DNA from: Microbispora bryophytorum
GTDB lineage: Bacteria; Actinomycetota; Actinomycetes; Streptosporangiales; Streptosporangiaceae
DNA: 64,000 nt
Assembly: GCF_006874465.1 (NCBI RefSeq)
Contig: NZ_VIRL01000001.1
Coordinates: 186,001 to 250,000, forward strand
Direction: 5' to 3'
In this document: positions 49,761 through 56,792 of the stretch, piece by piece
How the letters are laid out: each line of letters starts with the position of its first letter
Position numbering within the stretch: position 1 is the first letter of the stretch
Position numbers and translations under genes: made by a program
The notes under the pieces: generated by a model
The model's database searches: none
The model's input: the letters and a program-made list of their open reading frames with translations, nothing else
Told to the model about the DNA's origin: nothing

Positions 49761-50621
49761 TCATCCCCCGATCCGCGTGCCCGTCCGGGCGTGCGCGGCG
49801 AAGAACCGCAGGACAGCGTCCGCGATCTCGCCGGGCTTCTTCTCCGGCGCGAAGTGGTCTAGCGTGCGGAAGGTCGCGGTCTCGGAGCGGGGAATCGTCC
49901 CGGCCAGCCGGGTGAGGGCGACGGCCTGCCGGCCGGTGTTACGGCCCTTGCCGCGCATGATCAGAGTTGCCGCGGCGATCTCGCGGTAGTCGGCCAACCG
50001 GCCGTCGAACCGCCCTACCTCGACGTGCTCGCTGATCGCCTGGGGCATGAGCGCGGTGTTCTGCCGCATCTCGGCAGGGGAGATCGCGTGCCGCAGAATG
50101 ATCCGGAGAAGCCGCCGCGGTACCCGTCCCGTCTGATCCGGGTTGACCCCCCGGACGAAGGTGATGAACGCCTCGAAGTTCGCGCCCTCGGAGATCTCGC
50201 GGCGCGCTCGATCGATCCAGCCGACCGGGATCGACCCGCCGACCGACACTCCGGGCTCGTAGACGGCGACCGCGTCGAACGCCGGGTTGCCGCACGCGGT
50301 TCGCAGTGCCACCAGTCCGCCGAAGCTGTGCCCGAAGATCAGCCGCGCGCCGGTTCGCGCACCTACCGCCTCGATGTCCTCACACTCCCGTGCGATGCCG
50401 TACCGGTCGCCCTGCGGACCGCTGCCACCACGGCCGCGCCGCTGCACGACGTGCACGGTGTGCCGGGCCGCCAAGAGCCTGGCGAAGGCGGTGAGGTCGG
50501 ACGCTATGGCGAGCGCTCCGGGGACCACGATGACGTGGGGCCCGTGCCCCGCGCTGAGGTACTCGACGGGCGTGCCATCCGCCGATGTCACCACCTGGGT
50601 GGCGAGATGCAGATCAGACAT
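49761..50621 (-). CDS. Alpha/beta hydrolase
   Basis: A 286-aa hydrolase: HVIVVPGALAIASDLTAFAR, then nucleophile elbow ARLIFGHSFGGLVALRTA (Ser in GHSFGG) and a C-terminal His in TFRTLDHFAPEKKPGE. The acid is probably in TLIMRGKGRNT or nearby, where the usual Asp is not obvious. Substrate unknown. It is divergent from a GntR/TetR fusion regulator across repeated operator-like sites: the cargo unit of block F-G. Confidence 0.9.
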   Translation of the reverse strand: MSDLHLATQVVTSADGTPVEYLSAGHGPHVIVVPGALAIASDLTAFARLLAARHTVHVVQRRGRGGSGPQGDRYGIARECEDIEAVGARTGARLIFGHSFGGLVALRTACGNPAFDAVAVYEPGVSVGGSIPVGWIDRARREISEGANFEAFITFVRGVNPDQTGRVPRRLLRIILRHAISPAEMRQNTALMPQAISEHVEVGRFDGRLADYREIAAATLIMRGKGRNTGRQAVALTRLAGTIPRSETATFRTLDHFAPEKKPGEIADAVLRFFAAHARTGTRIGG

Positions 50622-50703
50622 GGTGCTCTCGTTTCTCCCGTTGCCCGGACCCGCCCGGACCGTGCTTACAATGTACGCAACGGCCCTTGATCGGGTGCCA
50701 CAG

Positions 50704-50789
50704 TGCACGCAGTAGTAGTGCACTTCATCTATAGCCGCAGCATATGAAACGGTACAGAAACGCGCTGCCGACCGACCGCACTAGTGCAC
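50704..50789 (+). promoter_or_regulatory. Three AGTGCAC-type sites between hydrolase and regulator
   Basis: TAGTGCACTT occurs at 50716-50725 and 50780-50789, containing the palindrome AGTGCACT; a related CAGTGCACG lies at 50701-50709. They flank the divergent promoter region of 49761 and 50800, 64 bp apart. They are likely sites for the fusion regulator. Confidence 0.65.
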
Positions 50790-50799
50790 TTGAGGGGTT

Positions 50800-51738
50800 A
50801 TGACAGATCAAGCGCTCTACCTGCGCATTGCCGACGAGATCGCCGACGACATCCGGAGCGGGCGGCTGGCGGAAGGTCGGCCGGTGCCCTCTACCAGGCG
50901 AATCGTCCGGGACTGGGGTGTCGCGATGGCCACCGCAACCAAGGTGATCGGCGCCCTGCGCGCGGAGGGCCTGGTCGAGACGATCCCCGGCAGCGGGACC
51001 ATCGTGCGGCGGCGGGATGAGCGGCCAGCCGGGACGGCCCCGCGAGTTACCGGCGAACGGTCCCGGCGCGCCGGGCTGACCCAGCGCGAGATCGTCGAGG
51101 CCGCCGTGCGGATCGCCGACGCCGAAGGGCTGCCGTTCGTCACGATGCGGCGAGTGGCCGTGTCCCTGGGCGTGTCAACGATGGCGCTCTACCGTCACGT
51201 CCCGAACAGGAGTGACCTGACGCTGCGGATGGCGGACCACGTGTTCGCCGGAGCCCAGGTGCCCGAGATCCCCATGGCGGCTTGGAGGCGACGCCTCGAG
51301 GCGGTCTCTCGTCTGTTCTGGACGGTCTTTGGCCGCCACCCGTGGGCCGCCGAGGTGTTCTCGCTGAGCCGCCCGCAGCTCATGCCCAACGTGTTGCCGA
51401 TCGCCGAGTGGTCGCTCAGCACGCTGCGCGCGATGGGGTTCGACGCCCACGACATTGTGTGCGCGCATATCAACCTGTTCGGGCACGTGCGCAGCATGGC
51501 GCTGGTCCGTCTCGTGGAGTCACAGGCAGAGGAGGACACTGGAGTGTCAGCTGACGACTGGATGCGCCTCCAGGGCGGCGGCCTGCGGCGGTGGGCGTCG
51601 TCCGCCGATCACCCCGGACTTGGCTACATCGTGCGGGAGCAGTTCGACTTCGACCTGGATGTGGTCTTCGAGTACGGGTTGCAGCGCATGCTCGATGGCA
51701 TCGACGCGCGCCGCCGCGCTCTCGGGCTGCCGGACTGA
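50800..51738 (+). CDS. Regulator with fused GntR and TetR domains
   Basis: A 312-aa protein with two DNA-binding modules. Residues 1-70 are a GntR winged helix (LYLRIADEIADDIRSGRLAE; KVIGALRAEGLVETIPGSGT). Residues about 90-135 are a TetR HTH (LTQREIVEAAVRIADAEGLP; MRRVAVSLGVSTMALYRHVP), followed by a TetR_C_1-like ligand domain. The fusion is known in actinomycetes. Two readers may explain the repeated sites in front of it. It probably controls the divergent hydrolase. Confidence 0.92.
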   Translation: MTDQALYLRIADEIADDIRSGRLAEGRPVPSTRRIVRDWGVAMATATKVIGALRAEGLVETIPGSGTIVRRRDERPAGTAPRVTGERSRRAGLTQREIVEAAVRIADAEGLPFVTMRRVAVSLGVSTMALYRHVPNRSDLTLRMADHVFAGAQVPEIPMAAWRRRLEAVSRLFWTVFGRHPWAAEVFSLSRPQLMPNVLPIAEWSLSTLRAMGFDAHDIVCAHINLFGHVRSMALVRLVESQAEEDTGVSADDWMRLQGGGLRRWASSADHPGLGYIVREQFDFDLDVVFEYGLQRMLDGIDARRRALGLPD

Positions 51739-51895
51739 CCGTGCCGAGGCGTGCTACGAGGTGGGCTCATCGGCAAGGCATGGTGACAGCGGCCCCCCTG
51801 GTATGGGCTCCTCGTGGGGTCAGAAGGACGAGACCTCCGAGCAGGCCTGACCCCCACCCTGAGGTCTCAGCAATCCCGGCTCCTGCTCTGAAGAG

Positions 51896-52034
51896 GTCGT
51901 CAGCCCAGTCGGGCACCAAGCCGAAGGGGCACCTGCGTTGACACCGGTGCCGCCGATACCGCAGTAGCCGTTCGGCACCTTGAAGAGATATTGCTGGTGG
52001 TAGACCTTCGCTTCAGGCAACAAATCGCAAGGCT
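51896..52034 (+). repeat. msrA-3'-end repeat, copy G
   Basis: GTTGACACCGGTGCCGCCGA, ACCGCAGTAGCCGTTCGGCA and CCTTGAAGAGATATTGCTGG are nearly as in msrA; the minus strand reads [18 protein letters not shown] then TGVN. A 20-bp replaced stretch and GAGGTCGTCAGCCCAGTCGG stand where the last residues would be. The arm is GACCTTCGCTTCAGGCAACA, then AATCGC. The gap 51739-51895 is otherwise empty. Confidence 0.92.
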
Positions 52035-52103
52035 CGCGCCCGCCCTGTCAGGACCCTCAACCAAAGGGGACACCGCTCTCCGTACTGGCGGGCGGGACAG
52101 CGC

Positions 52104-52512
52104 TCAGAGCCGCTCCGGCAGGAGCATGAACGCTCCGGTGTGCTGTGGGCGGACAACAGTGAAGTGGCGGCGATCGAGAGTGGCCACCTCTGTGATACCG
52201 AGTCGTTCAGCGACGGCGACGACGGAGGCATCCACCGCGCCGAGGGGAAGGCTGGCGTACGTCTCAACCAGAGTGCTCATTCGCTGAAGATCACGGTCCG
52301 CGAGCTCCACCAAGTAAGGCCAGACCCGAAAGACCGCAGGAACGCCGCCTCCGCCTTGCTCCCCTGCCGCCTCTCGACGAGGTGACACACCTCGGTGACC
52401 ACGGTCGCGGGGACGAGCAGTGGCTCTGGATGGGTCTGCAGAAGGTGGGCACAGGCCTCGTGGTAGCGATCGCGGATGTTGAGGCAGCGATCAACGGACC
52501 CGAGTCAATGAC
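52104..52512 (-). pseudogene. PIN-domain (VapC-like) toxin with two frameshifts
   Basis: Three reading frames in turn give one PIN protein: IVIDSGPLIAAS, then RYHEACAHLLQTHPEPLLVP with ATVVTEVCHLVERRQGSKAE, then YLVELADRDLQRMSTLVETY and AVAERLGITEVATLDRRHFT to the stop at 52104. The start codon also appears lost (CTG). The antitoxin gene directly upstream (52515-52721) is intact. Sequence is related to the PIN relics at 42786 and 56578. Confidence 0.8.
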
Positions 52513-52514
52513 GA

Positions 52515-52721
52515 TCAGAAGGAGTGATTGTCCTCCGCACGCAGGATCTCCTCCGAGCGTTCCGCGAAATCAGGCTCCGCTTCGAGCAGGCCGATGAACG
52601 GCAAGCTACGCACCACAGGCGCTTCTTCGAGCTGATCCCGGATAAGCCGGAGCAGAGGAGCCACCTTCTCCTCCGGCAGCCGATCCACCAGGTGGTCGAG
52701 TTCCTCGCGCATCACGCTCAT
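52515..52721 (-). CDS. Putative antitoxin of the PIN-domain pair
   Basis: A 68-aa acidic protein: SVMREELDHLVDRLPEEKVA, then PLLRLIRDQLEEAPVVRSLP and a C terminus ERSEEILRAEDNHSF. Small size, position just before a PIN gene and composition match VapB-like antitoxins. The start could be ATG 52721 or a nearby ATG upstream. Its toxin partner is broken, leaving an orphan antitoxin. Confidence 0.7.
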   Translation of the reverse strand: MSVMREELDHLVDRLPEEKVAPLLRLIRDQLEEAPVVRSLPFIGLLEAEPDFAERSEEILRAEDNHSF

Positions 52722-52864
52722 GCATCGAATGTAATCAGTCGGGCTGCTACGGACAGTCCCGTAGCATCTCTGCTTCACTTCCGCGAACCGCGCCGCTGCC
52801 GAGGCTGTCGGCCCAGGGCCTTCAGGCGGGAAGCCTGGTGTCTCCGGGCCGACGAGACCCACCC

Positions 52865-52949
52865 TCAGGCTTCGTCAGCCGTCAGGCCGACGGGGCAGCT
52901 CACACCGATGCCGCGGTAGCCGTTCGGCACCTTGAAGCGGCTAGCGTGG
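52865..52949 (+). repeat. msrA-3'-end repeat, copy H (core cut)
   Basis: TCAGGCTTCGTCAGCCGTCA, then GGCCGACGGGGCAGCTCACA and GTAGCCGTTCGGCACCTTGA with AG read on the minus strand as [23 protein letters not shown], stop. The sequence then jumps straight to CGGCTAGCGTG, the far end of the arm, so the crossover region and about 45 bp are deleted. A RelE toxin gene ends here. Confidence 0.88.
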
Positions 52950-53459
52950 GCTGGAGCGGAAGTCAGCCCAGAGGTCGACCGCCTGCTGCAAGTCGAGGGC
53001 GGCCACGACCTCGCGAGACATACCGACGGTGAAGATCAAGCGATCCGCTAGCCAATCCGGCACCGGCTCCCTGGGAGGCGGTTGCTCCACGCGGATGTGA
53101 TCGGCCAGCGCGCCCAGGCGTTCGATGATCTGCCCAAGCTGCACCACCTCGGGACGCCCCTCGCCGGCGGCACGAACCCTGGATGTGGCCTCGGCGTAGA
53201 CCTCACCGTCGGCTCTTTCGCCCACAGCCCATACTTCGCAGATCTCGATCGACTTCTCGTCCGTGATGCGATAAACGACCCGCCAGGTGTTACGCCCGAC
53301 CACAAGCTTGCGAAAGCCAGTCAGCTCCCCGCCCAGCGGATAGCCCGCCTCGGGATTGTCGAGCAGGAGAAGGATCTTCTTGAGTACCTTAGGCGCGGCG
53401 TCCGGACCGATCCGCCGCAGATCATCGACCGCCGGAGCCGTGAAGACGACGTCGGACAC
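52941..53459 (-). CDS. RelE/ParE-type toxin with long C-terminal extension
   Basis: A 172-aa protein. The first 85 residues are a RelE-family toxin: VVFTAPAVDDLRRIGPDAAP, KVLKKILLLLDNPEAGYPLG, then GFRKLVVGRNTWRVVYRITD and SIEICEVWAVGERADGEVYA. The remaining 85 residues (GQIIERLGALADHIRVEQPP...) are an extra helical part not usual in RelE. The start GTG 53459 follows the antitoxin stop by 3 bp. The 3' half is duplicated beside repeat copy E. Confidence 0.88.
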   Translation of the reverse strand: MSDVVFTAPAVDDLRRIGPDAAPKVLKKILLLLDNPEAGYPLGGELTGFRKLVVGRNTWRVVYRITDEKSIEICEVWAVGERADGEVYAEATSRVRAAGEGRPEVVQLGQIIERLGALADHIRVEQPPPREPVPDWLADRLIFTVGMSREVVAALDLQQAVDLWADFRSSPR

Positions 53460-53462
53460 GGG

Positions 53463-53771
53463 CTACTCGTCGTCCGGCAGCGCGGCCAGCGACTCCCGCG
53501 TATGCCCGAAAGCAGAGAGCACGTCATCGAGCGAGACACGCTCTCCGGTGTCCGTTACCGAGCGTGCGAGCACGAGCGCCAAGTCCCGGAGATCGGCCGC
53601 GGCCTCCTCCAACTCTTCCAGGCGACGGATGCCGACGACCGCCGCCACCGGCTGATGCCGACGGGTCACCACCAGATCGGTCCCGCGTTCGGCGTCGGCG
53701 ACCAGACGCGCCACCCCACGCTGGGCCGCTTCTGTGACACTCAACTCGGCAGCTTCATGCAGCACGGTCAT
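53463..53771 (-). CDS. Phd/YefM-type antitoxin
   Basis: A 102-aa antitoxin: LSVTEAAQRGVARLVADAER, then GTDLVVTRRHQPVAAVVGIR is the Phd/YefM DNA-binding fold and the acidic C terminus would wrap the toxin. It lies before the RelE-type toxin gene in the usual order. A dyad upstream (53779-53798) is the likely autoregulatory site. A piece resembling its 5' end occurs at 31777-31806 beside repeat copy B. Confidence 0.88.
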   Translation of the reverse strand: MTVLHEAAELSVTEAAQRGVARLVADAERGTDLVVTRRHQPVAAVVGIRRLEELEEAAADLRDLALVLARSVTDTGERVSLDDVLSAFGHTRESLAALPDDE

Positions 53772-53778
53772 ACAACCA

Positions 53779-53798
53779 CTGTACAGCAATCTATACAG
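53779..53798 (+). promoter_or_regulatory. Dyad before the toxin-antitoxin operon
   Basis: CTGTACAGCAATCTATACAG has arms CTGTA/TACAG with inner partial symmetry and lies 8 bp before the antitoxin start. Such dyads are bound by Phd-type antitoxins for autorepression. Confidence 0.6.
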
Positions 53799-53923
53799 AA
53801 TAGACAGGAGACGCCCCGTCGTCCGGTTATGGCGATCATGACACCGGACCGCGTCATTTGACGCGGCTTGCGCATCTCCCGGATGTGCACAGGTCACGGT
53901 GAACGCTTCCACTGAACTATGGC

Positions 53924-54473
53924 GTGAACGCCGTGCCATTATCGCTTCTCGTGGACGAGGACCGATTCTGGGAACTAATTGAGCGTTCCGACAGAGAGAC
54001 ACACAGAAGGAAGGAGCGCCTGGCCTGGCTGAACACCCGGCTCTGCCAACTCTCCGCCGACGAAATCATTGATCTCCACATATGGTGGGAAATCTATTGG
54101 CTCATTAGCTTGGGTCGAGAAGCGTACGGACCAAGTCGCCGATTGCCCGCATCGCGTCATGGAACTGCCGCAGGTCGTACACCTCCTCGACCTGAAGCGA
54201 CACGGGCCTGCCGAACGACGTCGCGGCTTCCCGTGGTCCGACGAGGAGCACCCGGCCTTCGAACTCCTTGGCTATATAGCGGATGACGCCTATGAGCAGG
54301 TCACCGGCAAGGCTGCCGACGATCTCTATGCCGCCGCCGAAGCCAGAGGATTCCAACGTGAATTTCCGCTTCTGGCGGCCGAATTCGGCGAGGCAGACTG
54401 GGATATCGCCGATGATGCCGAGGTCGCCCGTAGGCTTCCCAGGCTGGCCCGCTACCTGACCAGCCCTAACTGA
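53924..54473 (+). pseudogene. Frameshifted DUF4240-like gene
   Basis: The first frame gives VDEDRFWELIERSDRETHRR, then LNTRLCQLSADEIIDLHIWW, as in DUF4240 N termini. Near 54120 it runs out, and the neighbouring frame carries the family's C-terminal half: FPWSDEEHPAFELLGYIADD, AYEQVTGKAADDLYAAAEAR, then DIADDAEVARRLPRLARYL to a stop at 54473. A frameshift, and probably a deletion of the middle part, has destroyed the gene. Function of the family is unknown. Confidence 0.7.
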
Positions 54474-54648
54474 GCTCATGGGTTTCCGCAACCACTGATT
54501 GAAGACGTGCTCCCTGAAGCACCGGCGCGGGCGATGCGGGCGCGGTCAGCGCTGCTTTACTCTCCGCGCGCACCGATACCGCAGAACCTTCGAGCGCTGC
54601 GCGTCAGCTTGATCATGCGTCCGTGTCTTTCGGATAGCGAGGCGAAGC

Positions 54649-54723
54649 CTAGATCACCCACACAGTGCGCGTCCCGTCGTCGACGACGTACCGGACGCGG
54701 CCTCCGCTTGTGACCTCAGGCAT
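54649..54723 (-). pseudogene. Scrap resembling a RelE-type toxin C terminus
   Basis: MPEVTSGGRVRYVVDDGTRT then VWVI and stop looks like the last strands of a RelE or ParE toxin. It is only 24 codons. Between 54474 and 54648, CACCGATACCGCAGAACC (54571 on) faintly resembles the middle of the msrA repeat, but too short to call. Confidence 0.3.
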
Positions 54724-54746
54724 CGCGATAGCCAAGGTCCTGGGAG

Positions 54747-54881
54747 TATCCGCCCTCCTACCTCATCTCCGAGCTCCAGATGGAAAGCGAGTTCGGCGTC
54801 GCCCGCGTGACCATACGCACGATGACCGCCAAGCTCCGTGAGGACGGCCTCGTCGTCACCACCCCGGGCATGGGTGGGCCC
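54747..54881 (+). pseudogene. GntR-family HTH fragment
   Basis: YPPSYLISELQMESEFGVAR, then VTIRTMTAKLREDGLVVTTP and GMG matches the GntR winged helix from the usual PGxxLPSE region on. No proper start precedes it and the frame then leaves the family, running into the convergent methyltransferase gene. It is a broken regulator. Confidence 0.65.
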
Positions 54882-54939
54882 GCCGCCCGCCCCTCCGCCG
54901 GGAGTAGACAAGCATCCGCTCCCGGCGGAGTGGCCCCGC

Positions 54940-56013
54940 TCACCCCAGCCGGGGCGCCGTCCACCGGACGAGGAACGACTCCGCCCCGGCGACCCGTACG
55001 CGTTGCAGGTGCACGGGCGTGAGGCCCTGACTGATGCCGAGCGGCAGCTCGCCGACGCCGGGAAGCAGGACCACGGCGGTCCCGCCGGGCGCGAGCACCC
55101 GGCGCAGCTCCGCCCACCAGCGTCCGGCGGACGCCGCCAGCAGACCGCCCGGGGCGACCTGCCCGCCCCAGGGCGGGTTGGCCAGCACGCGGTCGGCGAC
55201 GCCGTCCGGCACCGGCAGACGGCCGGCGTCGGCCAAGGTGACGGCGACGGGCAGCCCCGCGGCGTTCTCCCGCGCGGCCGCCACCGCCTGCCAGGCCAGG
55301 TCGAACCCGTGGGCGCGGATGCCCGGCCGCTGCCGCACAGCTTCGATCAGCAGCGTCCCAGCGCCGCAGCAGGGATCTAGGACCGTGTCGCCGGGTTCAA
55401 TGCCTGCCATGGCCACCATGGCGGCGGCGACCGGGGGGTGCATGGTCCCCGGGACGGACCGCCGCTTGTACGCCCGCCGATGCAGGGGGCGCTCGGCGAT
55501 CCGCAGCAGCAGCGTGGCCCGCTCACCGTCGAGGGTGACACGCCAGCCGCTGTGACCCGGGGGCGGCGCGCCGCCGCGCCGTGAGTGGTAAGCGACCCCC
55601 AGGCGGGCAGCCAGGGCGTGCCCGACCGCGTCCTCCACGTCGTACCTCGTGAAGTTGCGCCTGCCGAGGAACGACGCTGACACCTCAACGCCGGTGATCG
55701 CGCCCAGGCCGCCGTAGTGGCGGCGCAGCCGTGCCAGGACGGCAAGGTCGGCGGCCCCCGCGAGGCCCGCGAGCGCGGCGGCTCCCTTCCGCGACACGCC
55801 GACGTCGGAACCCTGCGCGGCCAGCAGGAACACGTCGTCCGCCGTGCGCAGGTCCCCTATGAGGCCGGGCGGCGCGGGCGACCGCGCCACCCGGAAGCGC
55901 ACCTCGCGATGCCCGATGTGAGTGATGACGCCGAGCCCGCGCCGCAGTACCTCTGCGGCGACCGTCGGCTCAAGCCCGTGAACGCACCGCGCCACCAGGC
56001 TCGCCGCCGTCAT
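54940..56013 (-). CDS. THUMP-domain RNA methyltransferase (UPF0020/Trm14-like)
   Basis: A 357-aa SAM-dependent methyltransferase. A THUMP-like RNA-binding part occupies the first half (TAASLVARCVHGLEPTVAAE; VEVSASFLGRRNFTRYDVED). The catalytic Rossmann domain has the SAM motif DTVLDPCCGAGTLLIEAVRQ and the N-methylating motif VLANPPWGGQ. It probably methylates guanine N2 in tRNA or rRNA. ATG 56013 gives the family-like start; upstream codons are open but basic and non-homologous. It appears intact inside block H-I. Confidence 0.88.
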   Translation of the reverse strand: MTAASLVARCVHGLEPTVAAEVLRRGLGVITHIGHREVRFRVARSPAPPGLIGDLRTADDVFLLAAQGSDVGVSRKGAAALAGLAGAADLAVLARLRRHYGGLGAITGVEVSASFLGRRNFTRYDVEDAVGHALAARLGVAYHSRRGGAPPPGHSGWRVTLDGERATLLLRIAERPLHRRAYKRRSVPGTMHPPVAAAMVAMAGIEPGDTVLDPCCGAGTLLIEAVRQRPGIRAHGFDLAWQAVAAARENAAGLPVAVTLADAGRLPVPDGVADRVLANPPWGGQVAPGGLLAASAGRWWAELRRVLAPGGTAVVLLPGVGELPLGISQGLTPVHLQRVRVAGAESFLVRWTAPRLG

Positions 56014-56226
56014 GGGACGGAGAGAGCGCTGGGACGCGGAGCGGTGAGAGCGACAGCGCGTACGCGCATCGTGACCGTTCTTCTTCCGCGTCGGCCCGGG
56101 ACGGCACACCGCCGTCCCGCCTCGTCGGCGACGGGCAGGTCCTCGCTTCGCCGGCGGCGGCTAGCGGAGGTGGAAGAAGAACGTGAACGTCACGGCCGCA
56201 ATCCTAGGGGCCGCGGAAGCGTGCGA

Positions 56227-56598
56227 TCAACGTCCCCTCCCGGCTAGCGCGTTCACCGCGGTGCACGCTTCGGCGCGCGACCTGTCGCCCAGTTCCCGGA
56301 AACGGGCCAGCGCGGGGACATCCCCGGCACGGGTCATCTCGGCCTGCACGACGTGCAGGTTCTCCTCGGCCACCCCGAGATCCTGGAATTAGGTCCGCAG
56401 GTAGGGCGTCTGGAACTCGAAGCCCTCCCGTGGGGTGCCGGGGCCGTAGGCGCCTCCCCGGGCGGTGACCACGGTCACCGCCGTGTCGCGCAGACGGCTG
56501 CTCCCGGTGTCGAGGTCGACTTGCACGCCGCACTCCGGCCCGCCGTCCCCGCACGACACGCCGACGACGAACTTCGCGTGATCGAAGTGACGCCCCAC
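56227..56598 (-). pseudogene. Azoreductase (AzoR/flavodoxin-fold) fragment with stop
   Basis: The minus strand reads VVTARGGAYGPGTPREGFEF, QTPYLRT, an in-frame TAA, then FQDLGVAEENLHVVQAEMTR and ends EACTAVNALAGRGR. This is the C-terminal half of an FMN-dependent NADH-azoreductase (RGGxY...D(F/Y)QxPYLR...FLGxxG). The N-terminal flavin site is missing and replaced by unrelated sequence. Confidence 0.75.
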
Positions 56599-56792
56599 GA
56601 CTATCGGCGAATGTCTGAGCTGCTTTCGGCCTACGCCTCGCTCCGCCTACAGGCTGTGGACGCCTGCGTGATAGCCCTGCCGAGCGCTTCGACCTTCACG
56701 AAGTCGCCACACTGGATCAGCGGGACTATCTCGTCGTTGCCCCTCGTCATCTTCCCAAGGGGCAACGACTCATGATCCTGCCCGGCGACTGA
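56578..56792 (+). pseudogene. PIN-domain toxin relic touching msrA
   Basis: VIEVTPHDYRRMSELLSAYA, then SLRLQAVDACVIAL is followed by a one-base deletion; the next frame continues ERFDLHEVATLDQRDYLVVA, PRHLPKGQRLMILPGD and stops at 56792. This is the C-terminal half of a VapC-like toxin. Its stop codon directly abuts the msrA stop codon complement (56793). Same toxin family as 42786 and 52104. Confidence 0.8.

Noticed and set aside
31651..52949. Regular repeats as a CRISPR array or integron attC sites
   Set aside because: The units are 1-9 kb apart, carry an msrA coding tail and lack attC-type imperfect palindromes; no cas gene or tyrosine integron integrase is present.
54560..54600. CACCGATACCGCAGAACC as another msrA repeat
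   Set aside because: Only about 18 bases resemble the repeat, without core or arm; not enough to call.
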